A DNA stretch of 16,758 nt. Source: DATJSJ01 sp035504175 (lineage in GTDB: Bacteria; Pseudomonadota; Alphaproteobacteria; Acetobacterales; Acetobacteraceae). Of the stretch, positions 1 to 5,982 are shown piece after piece. The stretch covers positions 1 through 16,758 of the forward strand of contig DATJSJ010000016.1 of the NCBI GenBank assembly GCA_035504175.1, read 5' to 3'. Position 1 is the stretch's first letter; each line of letters begins with the position of its first letter. Position numbers and translations under genes: made by a program. The notes under the pieces are model-generated. The model searched no databases and had not been told where the DNA came from. It worked only from the letters and a program-made list of their open reading frames with translations.

Positions 1-1
1 G

Positions 2-109
2 CTCGGCATCGGCTTCTGGGACTATCTCGGAGACAGGCTCGGCGTCGCCGGGTGCGCCGAGGTGCCCGGACTTGCCGATCTCATCCGATGCCGCGGACAG
101 CCAGCCTAA
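2..109 (+). pseudogene. C-terminal fragment, probable transposase
   Basis: An open frame enters from the left edge and ends at a TAA at 107-109, giving 35 residues that begin LGIGFWDYLGDRLGV and end in a VPGLADLIR-like segment. From memory, this Phe-Trp-Asp-Tyr-Leu-Gly pattern followed by a Pro-Leu-x-Asp-Leu-Ile/Val tail resembles the C-termini of transposases common in Acetobacteraceae and related alphaproteobacteria. I cannot assign an IS family. Only the end is visible, so it could equally be the end of an intact gene lying outside the window. A mobile element here would fit the lower-GC accessory genes that follow and the interruption of conserved gene order beside maf. Confidence 0.4.
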
Positions 110-194
110 CGCCCTTTGCCCGGCGTTTTGCCCCGGCTACCTTTCGGAACGACTAAGTCCTTGAAGTCATTCAACGCCACTGACGGTCAGAAAG

Positions 195-208
195 TCTTGA
201 GTTTCGCA
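195..208 (+). repeat. Short direct repeat A, copy 1
   Basis: TCTTGAGTTTCGCA lies just beyond the stop of the racemase gene. A copy with 13 of 14 identical bases is at 1662-1675 in the same orientation, and a more degenerate form is at 1084-1096. The outer copies bracket the racemase plus VOC gene pair. They may be recombination footprints or members of a dispersed intergenic repeat. Confidence 0.4.
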
Positions 209-230
209 CCGACGCCAGCGTTTATACTGT

Positions 231-935
231 TCATCTACCGGCAATAGCTTTTTCAACGGCAGCCTCGGCGTGGATCGCGGTCGTGTCGAAAAGCGGGACG
301 CTGCTGTCCTCGGGCTTCACCAAAAGCATGATTTCGGTGCAGCCAAGGATCACTGCTTCGGCTCCGCGTTCAACCAGACGGGCGATCACCTCGCGATAGG
401 CTTGGCGGGACACAGGGTCGACTCGCCCTTGCACCAGTTCCTCATAAATCACGCGATGCACATGCTTGCGGTCATCGTCGTCCGGCACCAGCACATCCAG
501 CCCGTGCCGTTCGGTCAACCTGCCCTTGTAAAAGTCCTGCTCCATTGTGAAGGCAGTTCCCAGCAAGCCGATCTTGCGCAGCCCTGCCGCCTTGATCCGC
601 TCGGCCGTTGGGTCGGCAATGTGAAGGAGAGGCAAGTTGATTGAGGCCTGCACTTGGTCAGCCATTCGGTGCATCGTATTGGTGCAGATCAGCACGAAGT
701 CAGCCCCACCACGCTCAAGGCGCTGGGCGGCCCCGATCATCTCGGCCGCTGCATCGTCCCATCGTCCAGCATGTTGCAACTCCTCGATCTCGCCAAAATC
801 GAAAGACCACATCAAACAACGAGCAGACCGAGGTCCACCAAGCCGATCGCGCACAAGTTCATTGATAATGCGATAATATTCAGCAGAGCTTTCCCAACTC
901 ATACCACCAATGAGGCCAATAATCTTCTGTCTCAT
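231..935 (-). CDS. Aspartate/glutamate racemase family protein
   Basis: The product has 234 residues, the usual length for the Asp/Glu racemase superfamily (the YgeA-like branch of cofactor-independent two-cysteine racemases). The N-terminus reads IGLIGGMSWESSAEYY. The two catalytic cysteines are both present: Cys84 in the ICTNTMH motif and Cys199 in ILGCTEIMLL. Such enzymes interconvert the L and D forms of aspartate, glutamate or another amino acid in the cytoplasm by using the cysteines as paired acid and base. Exact substrate is not readable. The ATG at 935 is chosen because the conserved N-terminal motif begins six residues later; the ribosome site upstream (GGGAA) is weak. It stands alone, converging on no partner gene, in a patch of lower GC content than the heme genes, which suggests acquisition by transfer. 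A broad amino-acid racemase role is as likely as aspartate specificity. Confidence 0.88.
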   Translation of the reverse strand: MRQKIIGLIGGMSWESSAEYYRIINELVRDRLGGPRSARCLMWSFDFGEIEELQHAGRWDDAAAEMIGAAQRLERGGADFVLICTNTMHRMADQVQASINLPLLHIADPTAERIKAAGLRKIGLLGTAFTMEQDFYKGRLTERHGLDVLVPDDDDRKHVHRVIYEELVQGRVDPVSRQAYREVIARLVERGAEAVILGCTEIMLLVKPEDSSVPLFDTTAIHAEAAVEKAIAGR

Positions 936-1205
936 ATCTCATTCCCGGCCGGCTTCGAAGTTTGCATACCTACGTTTCCTCGATCAGGGCAAGCCCCGCC
1001 GCGCCAAGCCCCTGTGCATAAATCCTGACTTCTGCACAAGGCAAAGCGCCGGCACTTTGGGCGGCGAACGGCCCGTCAAAAAATCTTTGAGTCGCAGGGT
1101 AGTCCTGTGGTGGCATGCTCTTCGGGTGCCTTCCGACGGCTCGCCTACATTCAAATGCGGGTTCGAGCCGCACCGAGGGCAGACAGCTTAGTGGAGGCGG
1201 CCTTG
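936..1205. other. Intergenic region between racemase and VOC genes
   Basis: This 270-base gap separates two divergently transcribed genes and should carry both promoters. I see no convincing -35/-10 pair. It contains the degenerate middle copy of repeat A (1084-1096). Open frames crossing it lack recognisable protein character. Confidence 0.5.
1084..1096 (+). repeat. Direct repeat A, degenerate middle copy
   Basis: TCTTTGAGTCGCA resembles the copies at 195-208 and 1662-1675 but needs small insertions and deletions to align. It sits in the gap upstream of the VOC gene, so it could also be a chance match. Confidence 0.22.
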
Positions 1206-1580
1206 ATGCACGGCGAGTTCGCTTGGAGTGAACTCTACACACGCGATGTAGAAGCGGCCAAGGCTTTCTACGCAGCAACAGTCGGGTGGACATTTGACGC
1301 CATGCCAATGCCTCAGCAAAACCGAACGTATTGGATTGCTAAAGCAGGGAGCAAGCCGGTCGCCGGCATTCTCGACATGCGAGGAATTGCACCGGACTCC
1401 GATCCGCCGCACTGGCTAAGCTATTTGGAAGTCGACGATGTCGATAGACGGCTTGCAGATATCATGTCCCACGGCGGCAAGGTTGTCCGCCCGCCGTTCG
1501 ATATTCCGGGATTTGGGCGCATCGCGGTCGGCGCGGACGCAACCGGGGCATTCTTAGCTTGGGTCACTTCGAAACGCTGA
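1206..1580 (+). CDS. VOC (glyoxalase/bleomycin-resistance fold) family protein
   Basis: The product is a single-domain protein of 124 residues. It begins MHGEFAWSELYTRDVEAAKA, the typical opening of VOC-superfamily proteins of the CFP32/glyoxalase-like type, with the FYAATVGW helix-strand element after it. The second beta-alpha-beta repeat starts near WLSYLEVDDVDRRLADI and ends GFGRIAVGADATGAFLAWV. Family members are small cytoplasmic proteins that bind metals, small toxic molecules or act as lyases or dioxygenases. The function of this one cannot be told. An ATG further upstream (1107) would add 33 residues without family character. I prefer 1206 because GGAGG at 1193-1197 sits eight bases before it and the conserved fold begins immediately. 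It is isolated in the low-GC accessory patch. Confidence 0.82.
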   Translation: MHGEFAWSELYTRDVEAAKAFYAATVGWTFDAMPMPQQNRTYWIAKAGSKPVAGILDMRGIAPDSDPPHWLSYLEVDDVDRRLADIMSHGGKVVRPPFDIPGFGRIAVGADATGAFLAWVTSKR

Positions 1581-1597
1581 GTGCCCGCAATGGGTCG
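1579..1597 (+). repeat. Short direct repeat B, copy 1
   Basis: GAGTGCCCGCAATGGGTCG overlaps the stop codon of the VOC gene. It recurs at 1800-1818 with 17 of 19 bases identical and in the same orientation. Confidence 0.45.
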
Positions 1598-1661
1598 CAT
1601 CCGGCCTTCCGCGATCTCTCATAACCCCCGAATTCTTTGCCGGAATCCCACGTTTCATAAA

Positions 1662-1675
1662 TCTTGAGTCTCGCA
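1662..1675 (+). repeat. Direct repeat A, right copy
   Basis: TCTTGAGTCTCGCA matches the copy at 195-208 at 13 of 14 positions. With that copy it brackets the racemase and VOC genes. Confidence 0.4.
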
Positions 1676-1799
1676 AACAACTGTCGTTTGCGCCCTCCTC
1701 TGCCGCCCGCCAGAAGCATCACAGGTGGCCCCCTCTTCGGTGGTCGGTTGCGGGCCTTGTCAGTGAAGGACCGTTTCTGGGATAGCCTACCCGGCGACC

Positions 1800-1818
1800 G
1801 AGAGCCCGCAGTGGGTCG
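1800..1818 (+). repeat. Direct repeat B, copy 2
   Basis: GAGAGCCCGCAGTGGGTCG matches 1579-1597 at 17 of 19 positions. The two copies are 221 bases apart and lie just outside the 3' end of maf. Confidence 0.45.
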
Positions 1819-1849
1819 AGAGCCGCAGCGGGACAACCCCGCCACGCAC

Positions 1850-2458
1850 TCACCTCATCAGCACCCCGTGCTGCCGCAGGAAGCCGAGCAGCGCCAGCAG
1901 CGGCAGGCCCAGCACCGCAGCGTGCTCGCCCTCCACGCGATCGAAGAGCTGCACCCCCGGGCCTTCCAGCCGGTAGGCACCGACGCTTTCCGTCAGCCGC
2001 TCCCCCTCGGCCGCCAGATAGGCGTCGAGGAACGCGTCGGAAAACCGCCGCATCAAAAGGCGCGGCCGGGCGACGTGCTGCCAGACCGGTTCGCCGTCGC
2101 GGCAGACCACGACGGCGGTGACCAGCTCGTGCTCGCGGCCGCGCAGCATCAGGAGCTGCCGGCGGGCCGCTTCCGGGCTGTCCGGCTTGTCGAACCAGTC
2201 CGCGCCGGCGACCAGGATCTGGTCGGCGCCGATCACCAGCGCCGCCGGGTCGCGCAGGCGCCCGGCCTTTAGCCGCGCCAGCAGCAGCGCGGTCTCCGCC
2301 GCCTCGGCGCCCTCGGCACGGCAGGCCTGCTTGACCGCCGCCTCGTCGATCCGCGCCGGCCGCGCGACAAAGCGCAACCCCGCCGCTTGCAGCAGCGCGG
2401 CGCGGGCCGGCGAGGCGCTGGCGAGCAGGAGCGCCGGGGCCTCGGCTTGCCATGTCAA
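1850..2458 (-). CDS. maf: Maf-family nucleotide pyrophosphatase (YceF-like)
   Basis: The product has 202 residues, the normal Maf length. Maf enzymes hydrolyse non-canonical or modified nucleoside triphosphates to monophosphates in the cytoplasm; the YceF branch prefers 7-methyl-GTP. Visible motifs are LLASASPARAALLQAAGL (10-27), VIGADQILV with the key Asp79 followed by Gln, as in YceF (GSDQ) rather than the GADT of other Maf proteins, and a C-terminal SVGAYRLEG...LF..VEG...VLGLPLLAL block. The usual SPRR/SPWRR element reads SPAR here, so one of the two arginines is missing. The TTG start at 2458 overlaps the ppsR stop in the sequence TTGA, implying translational coupling. An ATG at 2453 is in another frame. 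maf next to ppsR is the conserved alphaproteobacterial order. Confidence 0.88.
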   Translation of the reverse strand: MTWQAEAPALLLASASPARAALLQAAGLRFVARPARIDEAAVKQACRAEGAEAAETALLLARLKAGRLRDPAALVIGADQILVAGADWFDKPDSPEAARRQLLMLRGREHELVTAVVVCRDGEPVWQHVARPRLLMRRFSDAFLDAYLAAEGERLTESVGAYRLEGPGVQLFDRVEGEHAAVLGLPLLALLGFLRQHGVLMR

Positions 2459-3360
2459 TGCGCGGTTGCCGCGCCGGCCGGGACCGGCGCGGGCGGGTCG
2501 GCGACCGGGGTGGCGCGGCGGCGGCGTTCGTGCCAGGCCTCCATGAGCTGCAAGACGGTCGCGGCGGTCTCCTCGATCGAGCGGCGGGTGACGTCGACGA
2601 CCGGCCAGCCGCGGCGGGCGCAGAAGCGCCGGGCCCAGAGGAGCTCCGCCTTCACCGCCTCCTCGTCGATGTACTCGTTGGCCTCATGCCGCATCGGGCC
2701 GTGACCGGGGCCCTGGGCGATCATCCGCAGGCGATGCCGGCGGATTTCGATCAGCGCCGCGGGTTCGAGGGTCAGGCCGATCACCGGACACGCCGTGGCC
2801 TCGAGGCCGGGTGGATCCGGCAGCGAAGGGACGAGCGGCACGTTGGCCGCCTTGATGCCGCGATTGGCGAGATAGAAGGAGGTGGGTGTCTTGGAGCTGC
2901 GGGAGACGCCGACCAGCACGACGTCCGCCTCGGCAATGCCGGCCTGGGCCTGGCCGTCATCATGGGCCAGCACGTAGTGCATCGCGTCGATGCGGCGGAA
3001 ATAATCGGCGTCGAGCACATACTGGCGGCCGGGGCGGGAGAGCGCCTGCTCGCCGATATGCTCCTGCAGCAGCGACAGCACCGGGTCGAGCACGTTGCAG
3101 ACCGGCACGCCGAGGCGGCGGCACGTCGTCTCCAGGTCGTTGCGCAGTGCCTTGTCGATGACGGTGGACAGGACGGGGCCGGGCTCCGCCTCGATGCCCT
3201 CCAGCACGCGATGGAGCTGGAAGCGGGTCCGGATCAGGCTCCAGCGATGGTAGACGATGGAGACGTGTTCGAACTGCACGGTCGTGGCGCGGGCGATCGA
3301 GTTGAGGGTCTCGCCGGTCGCGTCCGAGACGAGGTGCAGGTTCATCCGGTGCGTGTTCAT
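2455..3360 (-). CDS. ppsR: PPDK/PEP synthase regulatory kinase-phosphorylase
   Basis: The product has 301 residues and belongs to the DUF299/PSRP family (RP001 of Rickettsia, YdiA of E. coli). These cytoplasmic bifunctional enzymes inactivate pyruvate phosphate dikinase or PEP synthase by ADP-dependent phosphorylation of an active-site threonine, and reactivate it by Pi-dependent phosphorolysis. The family P-loop reads GVSRSSKTPTS at 151-161, preceded by ADVVLV. The N-terminus LHLVSDATGETLNSIARA is characteristic. A Pro/Ala-rich tail of about 20 residues follows the conserved domain. The ATG at 3360 is preferred; an in-frame ATG at 3345 would put the conserved HLVSDATGE even closer to the start. 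The 348-residue frame beginning at 3501 adds residues with no family match. Neither start has an evident Shine-Dalgarno. The gene diverges from hemE across the candidate origin and is coupled to maf. Confidence 0.92.
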   Translation of the reverse strand: MNTHRMNLHLVSDATGETLNSIARATTVQFEHVSIVYHRWSLIRTRFQLHRVLEGIEAEPGPVLSTVIDKALRNDLETTCRRLGVPVCNVLDPVLSLLQEHIGEQALSRPGRQYVLDADYFRRIDAMHYVLAHDDGQAQAGIAEADVVLVGVSRSSKTPTSFYLANRGIKAANVPLVPSLPDPPGLEATACPVIGLTLEPAALIEIRRHRLRMIAQGPGHGPMRHEANEYIDEEAVKAELLWARRFCARRGWPVVDVTRRSIEETAATVLQLMEAWHERRRRATPVADPPAPVPAGAATAH

Positions 3361-3375
3361 GGCGAGCGAGGATAG

Positions 3376-3384
3376 CGGGGATAA
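3376..3384 (-). promoter_or_regulatory. Degenerate DnaA box
   Basis: The minus strand reads TTATCCCCG, which matches the DnaA consensus TTATCCACA at 7 of 9 positions, with the TTATCC core intact. It lies in the candidate origin close to the ppsR start. Confidence 0.3.
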
Positions 3385-3539
3385 GGCCGGCCGTCGCCGC
3401 CGGGCGATGCTGCCGGTCGGCAAAGCGGGGATGATCGAGCCCCGTCGCGGATCGGGGGACGAGCAGCCGGAGTACCCCCGCAACATGGGGATCGGCAGCA
3501 TTGATCGGCCCGGCTCAAAGGCTTGGGCGTGGTCACCCC

Positions 3540-3548
3540 TGTGGACAG
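3540..3548 (-). promoter_or_regulatory. Degenerate DnaA box
   Basis: The minus strand reads CTGTCCACA, matching TTATCCACA at 7 of 9 positions with the TCCACA half perfect. This half is shared with the moderate-affinity G-boxes of the Caulobacter origin. Confidence 0.33.
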
Positions 3549-3639
3549 CCCGGCGGAGGCCGTCCGCGTGGTCCGGGTACCCCAGGAGTCACAGGACCAA
3601 CCAGAGCATCAGAGTCAGTTTCTTTTCGTCTTTGTGAAA

Positions 3640-3670
3640 GGGAGCCTGAGGCCCGATCGGAGGGGCTCCC
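3640..3670 (+). promoter_or_regulatory. Hairpin upstream of hemE
   Basis: GGGAGCC at 3640-3646 is the inverse complement of GGCTCCC at 3664-3670, separated by 17 bases that contain a GATC. It lies about 60 bases before the hemE start and has no T-run, so it is not a terminator. It could be a leader structure or an element of the adjacent origin. Confidence 0.3.
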
Positions 3671-3728
3671 GTCCAGGGGCGGAGCGCGTGGCCTTTCTCG
3701 CCTGGCTATCGACCTGCTAAGCACGACC

Positions 3729-4754
3729 ATGCCGAAACCGCTCCTGCGTGCTCTGACGGGCGAAGCCGTCTGGCCGCCGCCTGTCTGGCTGATGCGTCAG
3801 GCCGGCCGCTACCTGCCGGAATATCGTGCGCTGCGCGCCGAGGCCGGCGATTTCCTGACGCTGTGCATGACACCGACGCTGGCGGCCGAGGTGACGCTGC
3901 AGCCGGTGCGTCGTTTCGGCATGGATGCGGCGATCCTGTTCAGCGACATCCTGGTGGTGCCGTGGGCGCTGGGTCAGGCGCTGCGCTTCGTCGAGGGCGA
4001 GGGTCCGTCGCTGCCGCCGCTGAGGGATGGCGGCGCGCTCGCCGCGCTGCGGCCGGAGCGGCTGGAGGGCGCGATCGCTCCGGTGCTGGACACGGTCGCC
4101 CGCGTGCGGGCCGCGTTGCCGGGCGGGTGCGCGCTGATCGGCTTTGCCGGCAGTCCCTGGACGGTCGCCTGCTACATGGTGGAGGGCGGCGGGGGCGGCG
4201 ACTTTCCGGCCGCAAGGGCGCTCGCCTACGCGGATCCCGACCTGTTCGCGGCATTGATCGAGGTGCTGACGGAGGCGACCACGCGCTACCTGGCGGCGCA
4301 GGTCGAGGCCGGGGCGGAGTGCGTGATGCTGTTCGACAGTTGGGCCGGGCTGCTGCCGCCGGCGCTGTTCGAGGCGCTGGTCATTGATCCGACTGAGACG
4401 ATCGCCGCGGCGCTGAAGCAGCGCTTCCCGGCGCTGCCGGTGATCGGGTTTCCACGCCTGGCCGGGGGCATGCTCAGCCTGTACGCGCAGGAGGCGGGGG
4501 TGGACGCGGTCGGGATCGACACGGCGCAGGAGTTGCGGCTGGCGGCGGCGATGGTGCCGGAGGCGATGGCGCTGCAGGGCAATCTCGATCCTTACGCGCT
4601 GCTGGCCGGAGGCGAAGCGCTGCGGGCGCAGGCGGAAGACATCCTCGACGCGGCGCGCGGGCGGCCGCACGTCTTCAACCTTGGGCATGGGATCCTACCG
4701 CAGACGCCGCCCGAGCATGTCGCCGGCCTGGTGCGATGGGTGCGGGATGCCTGA
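3729..4754 (+). CDS. hemE: Uroporphyrinogen decarboxylase
   Basis: The product has 341 residues, typical for HemE. It decarboxylates the four acetate side chains of uroporphyrinogen III to give coproporphyrinogen III in the cytoplasm. Both family signatures are present: PPVWLMRQAGRYLPEY (17-32) with the substrate-binding arginine in RQAGR, and GFAGSPWTVACYMVEG (138-153) with Tyr149. The catalytic Asp73 is in ILFSDILVVP, and the C-terminal NLGHGILPQTPPEHV carries the conserved histidine. The ATG at 3729 places the first signature at the usual distance from the N-terminus; the open frame extends to 3501 but the added residues look like noncoding sequence. No good ribosome site precedes it. It overlaps hemH by eight bases and heads a heme operon. 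Confidence 0.96.
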   Translation: MPKPLLRALTGEAVWPPPVWLMRQAGRYLPEYRALRAEAGDFLTLCMTPTLAAEVTLQPVRRFGMDAAILFSDILVVPWALGQALRFVEGEGPSLPPLRDGGALAALRPERLEGAIAPVLDTVARVRAALPGGCALIGFAGSPWTVACYMVEGGGGGDFPAARALAYADPDLFAALIEVLTEATTRYLAAQVEAGAECVMLFDSWAGLLPPALFEALVIDPTETIAAALKQRFPALPVIGFPRLAGGMLSLYAQEAGVDAVGIDTAQELRLAAAMVPEAMALQGNLDPYALLAGGEALRAQAEDILDAARGRPHVFNLGHGILPQTPPEHVAGLVRWVRDA

Positions 4755-5982
4755 GCCGGTAATGCCGGATGCGGCGGCGCTTGACCCCGGAGCGATGGCC
4801 GCCACTTTTGCCGGCATGGCCGACCCATCCCGTCCGCCCTTGCCGCGCCGTTTGGCGGTGGTGCTGTTCAACCTGGGTGGGCCGGACCGGCCGGAAGCGA
4901 TCCGGCCGTTCCTGCTCAATCTGTTTCGCGATCCGGCCATCCTGCGCGTGCCCTTCTTCGTCCGGCCGGTGCTGGCGCGGATCATCGCCCGCGCACGGGT
5001 GAAGCCGGCGACCGCGAACTACGCACTGCTCGGCGGCCGCTCGCCGCTGCTGGAGCTGACCGAAGCGCAGGCGCGCGCGCTGGAAGCGGCGCTGGCGCCG
5101 GAAGTCGAGGCGCGCTGCTTCATCGCCATGCGCTACTGGCACCCGTTCAGTCTGGCGACCGCGCGGCTGGTACGGGCGTTCAATCCCGACCATGTGCTGC
5201 TGCTGCCGCTGTATCCTCAGTATTCGACCACCACGACGGGAAGCTCGCTGACGGCGTGGCGCGACGCGGCGGCGCGGGCAGGACTGGCGAGGCCAGTCAC
5301 CACGTTGTGTTGCTGGCATTCCGATCCGGGCTTTGCCGCGGCGACCGCGGCGATCCTGCGGCACAGCCTGACCGAGGCGCGCGTCGCGCTGCCCGCCGGC
5401 GTCGGGCTCAGGGTGCTGTTCTCCGCGCACGGGCTGCCGCAGCGCATCGTCGATGCCGGCGATCCCTACCAGTATCAGGTAGAGCGGACCGTCGCTGCGG
5501 TGCTGGCGGCGCTGGACGAGCCCGACCTCGACTGGACGATCTGCTACCAGTCGCGGGCGACACCGGAGGCCTGGCTCGAGCCGAGCACGGAGCAGGCGAT
5601 CGAGCGTGCCGCGCATGACAAGGTCGCGGTGCTGGTCGTGCCGATCGCCTTCGTGTCGGAGCATTCCGAGACGCTCGTCGAACTCGACGTCGAGTATCGT
5701 GCGGTGGGCGAGCGGCTCGGCGTTCCGGGCTACTTCCGCGCGCCGGCGCCGAACGATGATGCGGCGTTCATCGACGCCCTGGCGGGACTGGTCCGCCGTG
5801 CGGTCGCTGGCGGCGTCGGACTGTGCCAGGCGCAGGGACGGGCGCCCTGTCCGCTGCCGCATCGCGATTGTCCGTTTCTACGCGCCGGCGCCACGCCGGT
5901 CCCTGCACCGCCGCGCGAAGCCGCCCGGCCGAAGCGGCCGGCGCCGCCGCTGCCAGCCCAGAGCCCGGAGATTGCCGTTTGA
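4747..5982 (+). CDS. hemH: Ferrochelatase with extended C-terminus
   Basis: HemH inserts Fe2+ into protoporphyrin IX, the last step of heme b synthesis, at the cytoplasmic face of the membrane. The core opens LAVVLFNLGGPD (36-47) and contains LYPQYSTTTTGSSL, the catalytic His228 in LFSAHGLP and Glu308 in SEHSETLVELD. At 411 residues it is longer than the usual 320-360. The excess is a variable N-terminus of about 30 residues and a tail after residue 355 containing Cys360, Cys368 and Cys375, followed by a Pro/Ala-rich end. Some alphaproteobacterial and actinobacterial ferrochelatases bind a [2Fe-2S] cluster with C-terminal cysteines plus one internal cysteine; here Cys188-Cys189 could be the internal ligand. 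The start is uncertain: ATGs at 4747, 4762, 4795 and 4816 are all in frame. I chose 4747, which overlaps hemE by eight bases. Confidence 0.93.
   Translation: MPEPVMPDAAALDPGAMAATFAGMADPSRPPLPRRLAVVLFNLGGPDRPEAIRPFLLNLFRDPAILRVPFFVRPVLARIIARARVKPATANYALLGGRSPLLELTEAQARALEAALAPEVEARCFIAMRYWHPFSLATARLVRAFNPDHVLLLPLYPQYSTTTTGSSLTAWRDAAARAGLARPVTTLCCWHSDPGFAAATAAILRHSLTEARVALPAGVGLRVLFSAHGLPQRIVDAGDPYQYQVERTVAAVLAALDEPDLDWTICYQSRATPEAWLEPSTEQAIERAAHDKVAVLVVPIAFVSEHSETLVELDVEYRAVGERLGVPGYFRAPAPNDDAAFIDALAGLVRRAVAGGVGLCQAQGRAPCPLPHRDCPFLRAGATPVPAPPREAARPKRPAPPLPAQSPEIAV

Larger units (their letters stand above)
1581..1849. other. Intergenic region between VOC gene and maf
   Basis: The gap of 269 bases lies between convergent genes (VOC plus, maf minus). 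It carries one copy of repeat A (1662-1675) and a second copy of repeat B (1800-1818). I see no gene. No clear T-tailed hairpin terminator was found for either flanking gene. Confidence 0.5.
3361..3728. other. Candidate chromosomal replication origin (ppsR-hemE gap)
   Basis: This gap of 368 bases between divergent ppsR and hemE has no gene. In Caulobacter crescentus the replication origin lies between hemE and the ppsR homologue RP001, and Rickettsia keeps the same neighbourhood. Seen here: two DnaA-box-like sites (3376-3384 and 3540-3548, each 7 of 9 to the consensus), a TGGGGA at 3486-3491 and GGGGAT at 3377, 3427 and 3487 resembling the weak W-boxes described for Caulobacter, two GANTC sites (3586-3590, 3612-3616) as used by CcrM methylase, five GATC sites, and a local AT-richer stretch near 3617-3640. 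There is no perfect DnaA box and no TTAA-N7-TTAA CtrA site. Both flanking genes point away from the gap, as expected beside an origin. The region must also hold the ppsR and hemE promoters. Confidence 0.5.

Noticed and set aside
3606..3620. Possible IHF site near the second GANTC
   Set aside because: The spacing between ATCA and TT does not fit the IHF consensus.
3501..3728. N-terminal extension of hemE to 3501
   Set aside because: The added residues do not match HemE, and the family N-terminus falls at the ATG at 3729.
3717..4688. Long minus-strand open frame opposite hemE (323 residues)
   Set aside because: It is rich in Arg, Gln and His with no domain character and mirrors the codon pattern of hemE. 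It is a shadow of a certain gene.
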